A stretch of 64,000 nucleotides of DNA from Craterostigma plantagineum. Lineage: Eukaryota > Streptophyta > Magnoliopsida > Lamiales > Linderniaceae. Under the pieces are notes generated by a model, which made no database searches, had not been told where the DNA came from, and was given only the letters and a program-made list of their open reading frames with translations. Positions 1 through 12,030 of the stretch are shown one piece after another; positions within the stretch are counted from its first letter, which is position 1; each line of letters starts with the position of its first letter. A program made the position numbers and the translations under genes. The stretch covers positions 1 through 64,000 of the forward strand of contig JAPQWV010000749.1 of NCBI GenBank assembly GCA_027422505.1, read 5' to 3'.

Positions 1-431
1 GTAAGCTGTTGCCTCGGCATTATTATTTGAAGAAAGTAGAACTATCTGCTAACAACACTCTCTGATCTCACTTAGGGGGCGAATCTGGATAGCAATGCCA
101 AAATGTGGCGACTTGTGCTGATCTCATGAGAATGTCTTGGTAATTAACCATCAAGCCTTTTATTGCTGATCTCCTATGTTTTTTCTTGTTAGGAGTTGCT
201 TACGTAAGCGTAGAAATCCATTGTATAGTCCTAATTTATGCTTAATTCTTGATGAACAAATTTTTGCGGGGATGCTTATGGACCTCGTTTCACCTTTGTT
301 CCCATCTGCATTCTTGGTCATTGTTTGTCTCGGGAGCATCTCACGCTCCTTCAGTAAGTTTCTAATTATACTTAACGACAATCAAGTCTTAAGAACTGTT
401 GGATTTCTGAATCATCATTTTCTTCTTTAAC

Positions 432-1785
432 CACGAGCAGCGCTCGCCTTGTGACTGGGGGCTTGCTGAGTTTTTTTCATCCCGGCAAAGAGTACAACGT
501 CCGTGTTGCTTCTAGGTTGGCCGTTTTCATATAGTGTCCATCGTTTTTTTTCTTGGAAAATAATATGTGGAATTTATCACTCGGATTCTGCTTTTTATCA
601 AGCACATACACGTTGAGGGCCCTGAGCTTCTTGTTGATTTGCAAGATTATGATTACTCCTTGGATCTGTGGAGCCTTGGCTGTATGTTTGCCGGAATGGT
701 ATATTTTTCTCCGCACCGTTGGTTTCTAGTGTCGATACGCAGATGCTCTAGGTTTAATATGTTCCGCTGGAGCTTAAATAGCATTGGATTGAAATCTCAT
801 GATTGATATTGAAATCTCATGATTGATTCATCTCTTCTCCTTGAAAAGCCGGATTATTTTTTGTGAACGATTGATGATGTTAGCTTTGGCCTCTCGCACC
901 ATATTGTGATGGATAACTGATGTTAAGAATTGAACACCATACTAAGCTAGGTCTCTGTGCTTATATACCGATGCTGACTTCAAGAGCTTCTTTCCTACAG
1001 ATATTTCGCAAGGAGCCTTTCTTTTATGGACACGATAATTACGACCAGCTTGTTAAGATTGCTAAGGTATTGTATTGTCAGGCACTTTTCTGGGTGCTTT
1101 GTGCATTAGTAGTGAAATTCTCGCGATAAACCAGTGAACTAATACATTCGTACATGCATGGCAGGTATTGGCACTGATGAGTTGAATGCTTACTTGAACA
1201 AATACCGACTTGAACTGGATCCACATCTTGCTGCTCTTGTTGGGAGGTGGGAAATTTTTCCCCCATTTTGCCTTTCTTTTTATTGATGCTTTTCCAGCAT
1301 ATATAATTTCTCCTCGTTTGTCAATTTAGGCATACTAGAAAACCATGGTCAGATTTATCAATTATGATAATCAACATTTGGCTGTTCCAGAGGTAAAACT
1401 CTCTTGCTATCTAATTTGTGATGGTGCGTTTTTCCGGAAGTTCTTGACATTATAATTGCATTTGGTTTTTGTTTTTTCTTTGTTTCCCATGAAGGCAATT
1501 GATTTTGTTGAGAAATTACTTCATCAAGAAAGGCCAACTGCCAAAGAAGCAACAGTGTGTATATCCGGCCATACCTTTTTGTGTTCTTTTTACATCTTCC
1601 CAGATTAGTTCGTTATATGATCTTGGCTTGTGTGTAATGGTGTGTTCTTCGCCCTTTACAATCAGTGTCATGCTTATGCAGGCTCATCCATATTCTCTCC
1701 CATAAGGAACGTTGAAAGCCGCAGCAAAGCCGTGGCCAATCGTGATCGCAAGCATTTTCTTGTTGTTATTGATCGACTGTTCTAA
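432..1785 (+). pseudogene. Casein kinase 2 alpha subunit-like gene, 3' part, damaged
   Basis: Exon pieces in order match the C-terminal lobe of CK2 alpha, the catalytic Ser/Thr kinase subunit: 432-515 ([20 protein letters not shown]), about 612-698 ([19 protein letters not shown]), 1001-1066 ([19 protein letters not shown]), 1165-1246 ([18 protein letters not shown]), 1330-1392 (RKPWS...NQHL), 1495-1554 (AIDFVEKLL...HQERPTAKEA) and 1682-1785 (AHPY...). Most junctions have GT/AG. The 5' half, with the glycine loop and HRD, lies before the window or is gone. Lesions: the segment before DWG is short and divergent; the YFK triplet before GPELL reads HVE or is frameshifted; three codons (normally RYD) are missing after KLL; single-base losses shift the 1330 and 1682 exons. 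The missing triplet and the altered loop are not simple homopolymer errors, so I favour a decaying paralogue. Confidence 0.8.
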
Positions 1786-3434
1786 GACTATGTGGCATGG
1801 CCCTCTCATTTCGAATTGTTTCTCAAATGTTGAATTCCTTGTTGGAATGGAAGCCAATGGAATTATTAATGCGTCTTAATTTTCAAGTAATTTTAAGGAA
1901 TGAATACCAGCTGGCTATGAAATGTATATATATCTCACAAACTAAAATCAGCCATTGTCTGTGACTCCATAATTTCAGTGCCAAATAATATCGTACATTC
2001 CTCTACTACTTGCTGGTCATAAGTGCTTTGTTTCTCCAGGGAAATACCAAGTTGTATTGTACCCGTTTTTTTTCAAACTCGCTTTAGTTCTCTTCTCCTT
2101 CCTTTTTTGGGCACAAATTTATGCGGAATATTGGCTCTCCTGAGGCCCATTTTGAATCTAAAGCCCAATCGGATTTTCGGGGAACTCCGACTCCCACACT
2201 TTAGTGGAATAAAAGGCCCATGTAGTTTAATTTTCCTTGCTTTGCTTCTTGGGCTAGGGAGTAAATAATGTGGCTAAAATGTATAATACCCCCTATTCTT
2301 TAGCAAAAAGTGCACAAAACCCCTTATGCTTTTTTTAATGCGTGAAACTTCCTTGCTGCGACAAATTTAGCACCGCGCCCATGTGTTTTCTAAAACCCGG
2401 TATTGCTACCCCCCAAATTAGGGGGTAAAAATGTCAAGGAGCACGATTTACATAACAATTCTATGCAATAAAAGAACCACAGGGGTTTTGATGCATTTTA
2501 TATTTAGATATGAGCATTTCGTTATACTAGCATAGCAATAGCAGAGCACTAGCTCCCCATTTTTATCCTATTTTATTTTTTCACTTATTTTTATTCTTAT
2601 TTTTTATTTTCTTATTTATTATTATTTTCACATTTTTCTATCTTTAAGTTATTTTCTATATTTCATTTTTATTAGTTTAATATATTTTTATTACCGTTAT
2701 TTTTAGTTTAATTAAATTTAATATATTAATTTTAACATTTTTCTCTCTTTTTTAGTTTTTACTTAAGCTATTTTAATTTTGTATTTTTTTCTGTATTTTG
2801 TTTTTATTTTAATATTTTTTATCATTTTATTCATTGAATTTAACTTATTTGTAATTTAAATCTATTTCTCTCTTTATTTTTATTTTAATTTATTAGTTTT
2901 AAACATTTTCTTTCTCTTTTTTTTTTGTTTATTTTTCACTTAAGTTATTTTATTTTTTTTCTATTTGATTTTATTATTTGATACATTTTCATTATCATTT
3001 ATTTTTTATTGAATTTAATTTATTTGTAATTTAATTTAATTCTCTCTTTTAATTTTATTTTAGTTTATTTTTTTTCCTTTTTTAATTTTAATTATAAAGT
3101 TTTAAGTATGGCCAATCACATGTCGACAATGTCAATTATCCATCTAAACTAACTGATATTTAACGACGGTGACCATTTGATTCAAATTCGATAACATCGA
3201 GGACAAAAATTGTCATCGCAAAACATCGGGACTATTGTTCATATGGTAAACATTGGGGGCCATTTTAGGTTTTTTGCACTTTCAAGGTGTTATTCATTGC
3301 CCAATGAAGTTTTTCTCTGCAAGACAAGAATGTCCCCAGTTCTTAATTGCCATGTTGATCGACGAGATTATTATCCATAATACCTCATCATTAGTTAATT
3401 ATGGTTGAATGAATGAATGTCTGTCTATATTCAG
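1786..3434. other. Intergenic, A/T-rich; long T-rich tract
   Basis: No gene seen. About 2540-3110 is a strongly T-biased low-complexity tract built of TTTATTTTTATTT-like words. Short matching words (AAAGTGCA near 2308 and its complement near 3280) flank it at a distance, but no target duplication supports a transposon. Confidence 0.5.
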
Positions 3435-3587
3435 GATGACGGCGGAGTAGGACTTGAGGTCCCCTTGGGACATGATGATGATGATGATGACGACGTCGAA
3501 CGCCTTCCACCACCCCTCAAAACAGATGGCTCGTTTTCGCATATTCTTCGGACTCAGAAGGCGAAGATCCTCCAAGATGTATCTTAG
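3435..3587 (+). CDS. Possible terminal exon, unrecognised
   Basis: An open frame of 50 codons follows a good acceptor (tatattcag) and ends in TAG. It contains a run of eight Asp from a GAT/GAC repeat, then ERLPPPLKTDGSF and an RTQKAKILQDV stretch. A longer frame overlaps it (3454-3744, + strand, 96 codons with a Met run and a hydrophobic segment), but the Met run is the same repeat read in another phase. I do not recognise either product. It could be the last exon of a gene whose other exons are lost, or chance. Confidence 0.25.
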   Translation, partial: DDGGVGLEVPLGHDDDDDDDVERLPPPLKTDGSFSHILRTQKAKILQDVS

Positions 3588-4131
3588 CTTGTTGGGTTGT
3601 GTCAGATCATTCTTGTTGCGTCTTTTCGTTCTGATGTTTTTTACGTTCTTATGTGGGTCTGGCTCCGCTGCTAATGTGGAATCTAGTCTAGTTCCATCGA
3701 GAAATGTTGGGTCATGTGTTGATTTGAAGTTGGTTCTTGATTGATCGACGATGTTATCACGTTAGTATTATTTATGCATCACTGATAGACAGGAACAAAG
3801 ATGAAGAAGTAGAAGCCATAAGATAGAGCAAAACCTCCTGGGGTGAGCAGGGAAACCAACCATAAGGTCAAGGCACCAAAGGACCAGTCAAGAAATTCGG
3901 AGTAGTCAAGAACACGCTGCTATTGAATGCACACAAGGTTCTTCCTATTTTTGTGGTTTTTCTCTAAACGCGCATTTACTTACTATTGAGTTCTGTTTAA
4001 GTTGCGGTTACTGAGGGCGTTTGTTTTTGAACCGTAAGTATGATGTGTGGAAAGTTTTCCATTAGATTCTTCTAATACTCTGCCTTTTCGTCTCTGTGCT
4101 CGTTTTGTGTCTGTACAACTGAGCTAACTAA
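3588..4131. other. Intergenic, nothing recognised
   Basis: Unique-looking A/T-rich sequence between the possible exon and the SEC11 fragment. No convincing coding, repeat or RNA signal seen. Confidence 0.4.
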
Positions 4132-4969
4132 CTATCCATTTATCAGAAAAACCTTAGCTTCTTCCATCGCCAGCGGCAGCAAAGCACCTATCAGCAGTGT
4201 ATACTGAAAAGCAAACACAAATCAAGTAAGACAAGAGTCAGTTGTGGAACTGAAAACTTGAAACTGAGATAGACAGATACGGGCTACATTACTACTACCT
4301 TGACGACATAATTCTCAGAAATTAACATGATCCCCCATCCAGCGTAAGGCAAGACTCTATCAAAGACGTCAAGAAAGCTTTGGATGGATCCTTTGAAAAA
4401 AGGTATAATAGCAGAAATACAATACTTGGAAAGCTACTCACTTACCCCCGTACTCTTCCTATGATATGATGTCTTTGAATCCACAGCTGTCCTTGATGGA
4501 TATAGAAGAAATCCTATCACCTAGACGATTGTTGTTACCTGATGATGTTGTAAGAACAACGCTGCTAATAAGTTTTCAAGGTATTGAATCGCCCATAAGT
4601 AGAATAGAAAGAGAGCAGCAGTTTTGGTAGGTATGCATATGTAAAAAGAATAGGATGAAGATATAATACTTTTAGTGAGGAAATCAATCTCTCCAGTATC
4701 TCTGATGCTCGCACCTAATAAACAATAAAGTTCAATTTCTTTTCGGAGTTCTTGGGAAAAACTTTTCGAAAAGATAAACCACCCTTGATAATCCGATGAA
4801 TGATGGGAATGTCATTCCCCTGTTAAAAAGAGATAACTACTATGGCTGCTAAGAATTTAGAACTTGACATTATGTAGTATCCGAAAGAAATTCATACCTC
4901 AAGCTTAAGACCATAATTTCTCCTACACGAATAGGGTCGTCGCTCATATGAAAGAACATAAAGGTCACC
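4132..4969 (-). pseudogene. SEC11-like signal peptidase catalytic subunit, N-terminally truncated
   Basis: On the minus strand five exon-like blocks follow the order of SEC11, the catalytic subunit of the ER signal peptidase complex: 4969-4898 (HMSDDPIRVGEIMVLSL), 4819 downward (NDIPIIHRIIK, containing the conserved His), about 4556-4439 (NNRLGDR, then GQLWIQRHHIIGRVRG one frame away), about 4390-4300 (LPYAGWGIMLISENYVVK) and about 4215-4150 (YTLLIGALLPLAMEEAK), with a stop at 4134-4132. Several blocks have GT/AG borders. The N-terminal membrane anchor and the SGSMEP motif with the active-site Ser are not found upstream; that side now meets transposon sequence. At least one frameshift lies inside the 4.5-kb block. 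Identity rests on motif order; the gene is almost surely non-functional. Confidence 0.65.
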
Positions 4970-5160
4970 CTAGAGATTTATAGAAGAAGAGCAGAGAGCA
5001 GATTTATAGAAGAAGAGTAGAGAGCAAATAATGGTTTCAGGTGAAAAATTCACAGCTGATAGATCAGTTGTTGGCCTTCTCCGGTCGTCGTTAAAACTTA
5101 AAATTGCAAATCGAATACGATCTCCCTACAGTAGCTCATACTCGTAATAAAACGCATGCG

Positions 5161-5960
5161 CAACCGACACTAGTGGCACAACCATATCCACCACGCCTCA
5201 GGATAAGGCAAAAGCCTTGATATTTCTTCGCCACCACATTCATGAAAGTCTTAAAACTGAATACTTAAACGAAAGGATACGGCTGACTTGTGGAAAATTT
5301 TGAAAGAACGAGACGACCACCTGACAAGTGTTATCCTGCCGAGAGCAAGGTACGAGTGGATAAACTTACGACTGCAAGATTTTAAATCAGTGAATGAATA
5401 TAACTCCGCAGTTCATAAAATTACTTCTACATTGAAATTATGTGGAGAAGCAATCACTGATGATGATAAGCTCAAAAAACATTCACCACTTCCATCCGTC
5501 GAATGTAGTATTACAGCAACAATATCGTGAAAGGCAATTCAAAAGGTATGCAGAACTAATATTTGTTTTATTATTGGCTGAGCAAAACAACGAATTGTTG
5601 ATGAAAAACCACGAATCCCGACCAACCGATGCGGCTGCGGTCAGACGAAATAATAATGATAATAATCAAGTTAATAGTCGTGGACGTGGACGTGGCGGAT
5701 ATCGCGGCAGCGGACGAGGCCGTGGTCAAGGCCGAGGTCGTGGCCAAGGATACTATGGCGGTGATCATCAGTACTTCCGTGGTGGTTATCATAACAATCG
5801 TGATGGTTATCAAAGTCTTCCCCAGAAGAGGAAAAGTTATGATAATAAGGATGAAAAGAGGCACACTAAACAAAAGGATAATGATGAGCGATGCTATCGT
5901 TGCGGTGGTTTGGTTTGGGCCATTGATGGAAAACTTGTCGCACGCCCAAACATCTCTTTG
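5161..5960 (+). pseudogene. Copia gag remnant with zinc knuckle
   Basis: The frame around 5186-5500 carries the copia gag (UBN2/DUF4219-like) signature WKILKERDDH and RLQDFKSVNEYNSAVHKI. From about 5445 a second frame continues with a QQYRERQFKRYAELI segment and an Arg/Gly-rich stretch (5680-5760), then a CCHC knuckle beginning CYRCGG near 5891; the His and last Cys follow out of phase (GHW...C). Gag would form the nucleocapsid and bind RNA. At least two frameshifts are present, and the Arg/Gly repeat also gives long meaningless frames on both strands. Confidence 0.8.
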
Positions 5961-6253
5961 AATTATATCAAAAGGACAAAGGAAAGAAAATTGAAACAAA
6001 TCTTGTTCAGGGTGATCTCCCCTCTACTTCTGGTATCAATGAGGGAAGTACTCATTTCAAGGACGCAGATTTTCAATAAGTTTGATGTAATTCCCTTATG
6101 TGTTATTACCATATGTTTAATTATGTGTGTGTATTATATGCGTGTATTATATGTATCGTTGTGTTAAGTTATTTGTATGTTTGCATGCTTTGTTATCAAT
6201 AATAATGGTTATTATGTGCTTATTATTAAGGACATTCATACAATAATACGAGC

Positions 6254-7560
6254 ATGTGCAATGGAGAATTATGTCACGCAGACTGCGCAACGACTCATAC
6301 GATTCTGAGAAATAAGAAATATTTTGATCATCTTGAAATGAAAGGAGAGAGTGTCATTACTATCTCGGGCAGTACAAATATAATTGAAGGCTCCAAAAGA
6401 GCTAGCATTTTACTGTCGAAAGGGACAAGACTAATAATCGAAAATGCCATATATTCTCCTATGTCTCAGAGCAGTTTACTAAGCTTTAAAGCTATTTGAA
6501 ATAATCGATATCATGTTGAGACGGCAGAAAAGGGAGACGTCGAATATTGCACATGACAAAAGTGATTTCGAATGATAAAAGAATCGTGGATACCTTCTTT
6601 TGACTCTGGGTAACTATACACATATGAGAAATTGAATCATATACTATCGTAAATCAGAAGTTGACTAATGACAGTACATTTAATGTTTGGCATGACCGGT
6701 TGGGCCATCCCGGTTCAATTATGATGCGAAAAATAACTGAAAATTTCACGTAGACATTCGATAAAGAACCAAAGGATTCTTCAATCTAATGAATTATCTT
6801 GTGCTGCTTGCTCTAAAGGGAAGTTAATTGTCGGCCATCACCAATGAAAGTAAAGAATGAATTGTATTTTGGAACAATGTTTTTTGTGAGCCGATACACC
6901 CATCATGTAGACCATTTAAATATTTTATGGTATTAATTGATACATCGAGTAGATGGTCCCGCGTATGGTTATTACCTACAAGGAATGTGGCGTTTGCGAG
7001 GTTTGCTCGGTTGGTTCGAGTAAGAGCACATTTTCCGGATTATCCGATAAAGAAAATACGCCTTGACAATGCTAGTGAATTTACTTCCAAGGCATTTAAT
7101 GATTATTGTATGTCTGTCGGTATTGATATTGAGCATCCTGTGTCACATGTTCATACGCAAAACGGTCTTGCAGAATCGTTGATTAAACGTCTGCAATTAA
7201 TTGCAAGAGCATTATTAATGAAGTCGAAGCTTCCTCGTCTTGTTGGGGACATGCTATATTACATGCAGTGGCACTAATTCGCATCAGGCCAACAAATTAC
7301 CATGATATATCCCCGTTACAAATGGTTTATGGTCAGGAACCAGATATTTCTCATCTAAGAATTTTTGGATGTTGCGTATATGCTCCAATTGCGCCACCAC
7401 AGCACAAAAGATGGGACCTTAAAGGAGGTTGGGAGTATATGTCGGATTTGAATCTCCATCCATTATAAGATATTTAGGAATGCTGACTAGAGATTTATCC
7501 ACGGTTAGATTTGCAGATTGTCACTTCGATGAAACAAACTTCCGACATTAGGGGGAGAAA
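6254..7560 (+). pseudogene. Copia protease and integrase remnant
   Basis: The protease core near 6285 reads DCATTHTIL; the catalytic Asp is kept and the usual Ser/Thr is Cys. GAG-pre-integrase (WHDRLGHPGS...) lies near 6690-6730. The integrase core runs 6927-7270: VLIDTSSRWSRVWLLPTRN, IRLDNASEFTSKAF and the NGLAESLIKRLQ motif with the catalytic Glu. A 7268-7468 piece continues with YGQEPDISHLRIFGC, typical of the integrase C-terminal region. Stops and frameshifts separate the blocks. Confidence 0.8.
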
Positions 7561-7959
7561 AGAAGTAGCTGGAAAGAAATATTAGTTGGAATGAATTATC
7601 GCTAAATCATTATGATCCTCGAACCAAAGAATGTGAACTGGAAGTTCAGAAGATAATTCATCTACAAAGCTTAGCGAATCAATTGCCAGACAGTTTTATT
7701 GACCCAAAGAGGGTGACTAAGTCACATATTCCAGCTGTTAATGCTCCTGCAAGAATTGATGTTCCTACAGAACAAACACGAGATATTGAGCTTAAACCAC
7801 AACTGAGGAGTGGTAGGCCATCCGGTTCCAAAGATAAAAATCTTCGAAAAAGAAAAGGAGCAAATAATAAGAATGGTCCAATCGAGGATTTATCGACTAA
7901 AGAAGAGTCGATGGCATAAATGACGATACAAATTAAATTCAGGTACCTGAACATATTAA

Positions 7960-8587
7960 AAATAATAATAATGAAGAGATCTTCATCATTTACGCCCAGA
8001 ATATAATTAGATGGAATCGAGATAAAATCAATGTTGACGATAGATTCTCATTTAACGTGCTACATGAAATGAATGAGATAAATGAAATGAGGATCATGAA
8101 CCAAGGTCTGTAAACGAATGCAGACTACGAAATATTGGCCAAAATGGAAATATGCAATCGAGGCAAAAATCATTTGAGAACGGAAAAGTTTTCGGAACTC
8201 TAGTGCGCATACTGGAAAATGTAAAGCCGTTGGATTTAAATGGTTTTTATTAGAAAGAGAACTGAAAATGGGGAACTGTAAAATATAAAGCACGCTTGTC
8301 GCACAAGGTTTTCTCGCAGAGACCTGATATGATTAGAGGAGACATATTCGTCTGTGGTGGACGCAACTACTTTTCGTTATGTAATTAGTCTGGCAGTACG
8401 TGAAGGACTCGATATGCGTCTAATGGATATCGCTTATCTATATGGCTCACTTGACAGTGACATTTGTATGAAGCTTCCGGAATGATTTTCAGCTGCCTGA
8501 AAATCCAGGACCGCGAAATGAGTACTCAATTAAGCTAATTAAGTAGCTTTATGTATTGAAGCAATCCGGGTGTATGTGGTATAATCG
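7960..8587 (+). pseudogene. Copia reverse transcriptase, N-terminal half
   Basis: Degenerate RT blocks lie in several frames: an ETYSSVVDATTFRYVISLAV-like segment near 8340-8400, and YVLKQSGCMWYNR ending at the insertion point. The sequence stops at AATCG (8583-8587), the left copy of the target duplication of the nested LTR. The matching right half resumes at 12031. Non-functional. Confidence 0.7.
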
Positions 8588-9879
8588 TGTAGCGCCCCGT
8601 TTCCTATTACCTTTTTACGCAGTATAAAATTTTTCGCGATTCTCATAACCATTTCTTTAACAAAAACGGCGCATACATCCGATCTAGTTCCTTTCACAAT
8701 AATGTACATATATTGTACCTATTATACGAGTCACAAAATGCAACAGTCTAAATCCGTTTCTATTCTACATGCTAACGATGAACCAGAGGAGAGCAGGAGG
8801 AGAGCATAGTTGGCCAACCTTGAATCCATGCTTTATAATATGCTTTCTACGCAGCCTGCTAATTATCTACAACAACTGTGAAGACACCGATTCAGAGTAT
8901 GATCGCAACATGTTAATTAATACAAGTAACAATAGAATAACAGTAGTCTATTCCTTTCCATCAATATCGTAACCATGCCCTTTCAAATCACATAATCATC
9001 ATTCATATAACGGTCATTCACACGATCGTAGATCACATGCCATTCTATATGTCCATTTATTGTGATACTCCGTTATAGACTAGCTAGACTGTACTGTACG
9101 CCCAGTCGGCGCCCATGCATGGGACTCTATAACCATGTCGTAATCCCCCGATTTGTAGGGATACGCATTGCCTGTACAGAACTCTATAAGATCCCCCGAT
9201 TTGCGGGGATATATGACGTAGCATCCGTATCATACCATCTGTAGTCGTAGCAGTCATAACTGTTTCTCCCTTATTTTATATGTATGCAATGCTATATAAA
9301 CACCTTAGTCCTTATATAACACGTTAATCATATGAAAGCACTTTACGGTCACATAATTCACATCGATCCGTAAATAACATATAAGCACATATTAGTCATT
9401 AATCCATATAAAGCATGTAAGCACATAAGCACATAAGGTACACATTGCAAATCATACTCACAAGTTTCGCCTATTATCTCGTCCACTCAATCGATCTTGC
9501 CCTTGCCCTTACCGGACTCCTGACTTATACAATTATTTATCTGGTAAATATAAAATTCCTATAATGACATGCGTGCGTGATATGCATGCTTTATTATGCA
9601 TGAAAGTTCCTATCCGTAGCCTTTACCTTTCTGTTCGTTACTTATAATATTTTAAGCTCTTGGCTTAGAAGTTATATTTTTAATCAATATCAAAACTGCA
9701 TTTAAAAGTGATACTACACTGTACCAAAAATATTATTGAAAACCCTAATTCTTATTATGTTGAAAACCCTAAAATATCGAAACTTATAAAATTCTAAAAA
9801 TTTGTACCATACCGAAGATCTTATATGAAAATAATACACATATATTCAAGGTTCTTCCAAATTAAAAAAATTCTAATTC

Positions 9880-9881
9880 CT

Positions 9882-9915
<34 letters not shown>

Positions 9916-9921
9916 CGTACT

Positions 9922-9953
<32 letters not shown>
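9880..9953. repeat. (CA)n-(TA)n microsatellite
   Basis: ACACAC run followed by TATATA runs, inside the solo LTR. Confidence 0.9.
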
Positions 9954-9956
<3 letters not shown>

Positions 9957-11224
9957 ATTAATGATGATATCGTTTATTTTGAGGCTAAGGAATTGTGTGT
10001 TAACATTATTAACAATGATTACACCCACATGTGTATTCACTTGGATTGCGACAACCATTAGAAATACAAGAACATGATGCTTCGAAATCTCAATTTAATA
10101 AATCATGTCGAAATCTATGTATCTCGAGATCTTTAATTTGGAAAATGTCGACGTCTTTAATTAACCAATCTCGAGATCTTTACTTATCGAAATCTTATAT
10201 ACATATCGAAATCTTAGTCGTATGTGTCGAGATCTATGTTCCATGATTCTTACTAATTTCGAATTATATCTCGACATTTTCCTAATGAATCTCGATATCA
10301 TACTTGACATTCTAAGTGAGTTGTTAAATCTCGACATCACACTCGACATCATACTCGAGATTAAATGAATTTCTAAACCTCAATATCATAACTTAATTCT
10401 TTCGAAACTTTGGAAGCTTTCGATCAAACCCTAACATTCTCAAGAGCATCAAGAACCTCATCGAAACTTTATAATATTAGATCTAGACTATCCAAACTTT
10501 CGAATAATTTAAACTTTAATTTCGAAGATCATAATATGTAATATGACTGAGATTAATTTTAAGGGGATCAAAACCCTAATTCATCGAAACTTAGAAGTGG
10601 CCAAAACACTGTTATTAACAAAAGTCATAAAATCCTCAATTGCTAAGTTCCAATATCAAAAACCTTAAAACACCTAATTATCTAAATACTAAAACAGTCT
10701 TGTGCCGAACTAATCCTTCAACCAAAACTACCTTAAACTTATTAACACATATTTATTCAAAAGACTTAAATACCTCAACCTTAACATGTTCGAATACCAA
10801 AAATTTATCCAACATAAATATGTATTAATCCTTTCAAAATTTCAGAGAAAAACCCTAATATACCCAAGATTACGAAAACTTCTAAGATATAATCATAACT
10901 ATTATCATAACTTATTAATCCTCTTCATGTGTATATAATCATGTGGAAATATTACGAACTTTTCCTTCACCTTCAAGTTTCGAAATGGTAGATTTGAGTT
11001 TGCCTAATTATCTCCTTTCTCTCCGTTGTTCGAAGTTAGTCTTTCTGTTATTATTTTGTTCAAAGTGTTCTTAGCTTGTTTCTCATATGCGTTAAATTTA
11101 TTTTCACTTATATTGATGCTTTACAGTTGATGATGTCGATTGCTTTTATATCTAGAAAACTCCTTATTAGTCATACTTAAGAATAATATGAAAGACTACC
11201 ACGTGTACTTACTTGTATGTGGAA

Positions 11225-11228
<4 letters not shown>

Positions 11229-11273
<45 letters not shown>

Positions 11274-11288
11274 ATAATATATATATAT
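11229..11288. repeat. (TA)n microsatellite
   Basis: Nearly pure AT dinucleotide run directly left of the fold-back MITE; the MITE probably inserted in or next to it. Confidence 0.9.
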
Positions 11289-11664
11289 TTTGCTATGGTG
11301 CCCACCTACCGTGAGCAACCAGGTGAGCACCATAAGCAAATCTCTCATTTTTTTGCTTCTTTTCGATTTCCAACGCCGGCAACACCTCCGTAAACCCTTC
11401 ATATCCATTGCTAACCTAAATCGCACCCTCCAACACGTCAATTTTAAGAAAATTTATTATTATTGCTCAACATGTGGACGACGTACCGAGGTGATGATTT
11501 TCTTAAAATTAACGTGTTGGAGAGGGCGATTTGGGTTAGCAATGGATATGAGAGGGTTTACGGAGGTGTTACCGGCGTTGGGAATCGAAAAAAAAAGCAA
11601 AAAATGAGAGATTTGCTTATGGTGCTCACGGTGGTTGCTCACGGTAGGTGGATACCATAGCAAA
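11289..11664. mobile_element. Fold-back MITE with very long inverted arms
   Basis: About 375 bp that is almost one palindrome. The left arm begins TTTGCTATGGTGCCCACC and the right arm ends with its near complement (GGTGGATACCATAGCAAA). Each arm is about 170-180 bp, with a short loop near 11465-11475. No coding sequence. A TA target duplication is possible but cannot be read because the left flank is a TA repeat. The transcript would form a long hairpin. Confidence 0.8.
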
Positions 11665-12030
11665 TTTCTCTCTCTCTCTCTATACATATATATATATATA
11701 CCTTTAACTATATGATAAAGTCAGGACATCGATTTTTTTATTTCCTATCGAGAAACTTTCTCTATCGAGAATATAATACTCGACATAGAATGAAGTGTTT
11801 GATATAAGACTTCGAGATTTATATTTAACAAAAACTTTATCTCGAGAATCAAGTTCTCTTAACTCACATTGTGAAAATCGATTTTGCAATTTACCCCTTA
11901 CTTCGAATTCTGAATTTCTCGTAATACTTTAAATACTTATTCTATCTATACCTCCATTTTAAAATACTTATATGAATGCATGAATTTATGTAAATGCATG
12001 AAATTATGATACGAGGTTTGGTTCGTGACA

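Larger units (their letters stand above)
8588..12030 (+). mobile_element. Solo LTR (3,443 bp) nested in copia reverse transcriptase
   Basis: The insert begins TGTAGCGCCCCG and ends GGTTCGTGACA, so it has TG...CA termini. It is flanked by a perfect 5-bp target duplication, AATCG at 8583-8587 and 12031-12035. Neither end recurs inside and no protein domain is present, so it is one long LTR left after LTR-LTR recombination rather than a full element. LTRs this long with a TGTARCGCCCCG-like start occur in some Ty3-gypsy lineages, but the lineage is inference. It holds microsatellites (9880-9953, 11229-11288), an imperfect direct repeat of about 60 bp around 9125-9220 (ACTCTATAA...CCCCCGATTTG) and a fold-back MITE. 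Strand is nominal. Confidence 0.85.

Noticed and set aside
2308..3290. Possible MITE or MULE bounded by AAAGTGCA words around the T-rich tract
   Set aside because: The matching words are short, the flanks show no exact target duplication, and the interior is simple T-rich DNA.
3454..3744. 96-codon plus-strand frame with a Met run and hydrophobic segment
   Set aside because: The Met run is a GATGAT repeat read out of phase; no known domain. A different phase after a good acceptor looks slightly better, so it was listed as a weak exon instead.
4600..5160. A 5' LTR for the old copia element
   Set aside because: No similarity to the 13252-13594 LTR and no primer-binding site before gag; the 5' end appears lost.
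5571..5999. 142-codon minus-strand frame
   Set aside because: Antisense of the Arg/Gly-rich part of copia gag; the Ile/Thr-rich composition comes from the repeat.
9825..10061. 78-codon frame with Thr-His and Ile-Tyr repeats
   Set aside because: Translation of the CA/TA microsatellite in the solo LTR.
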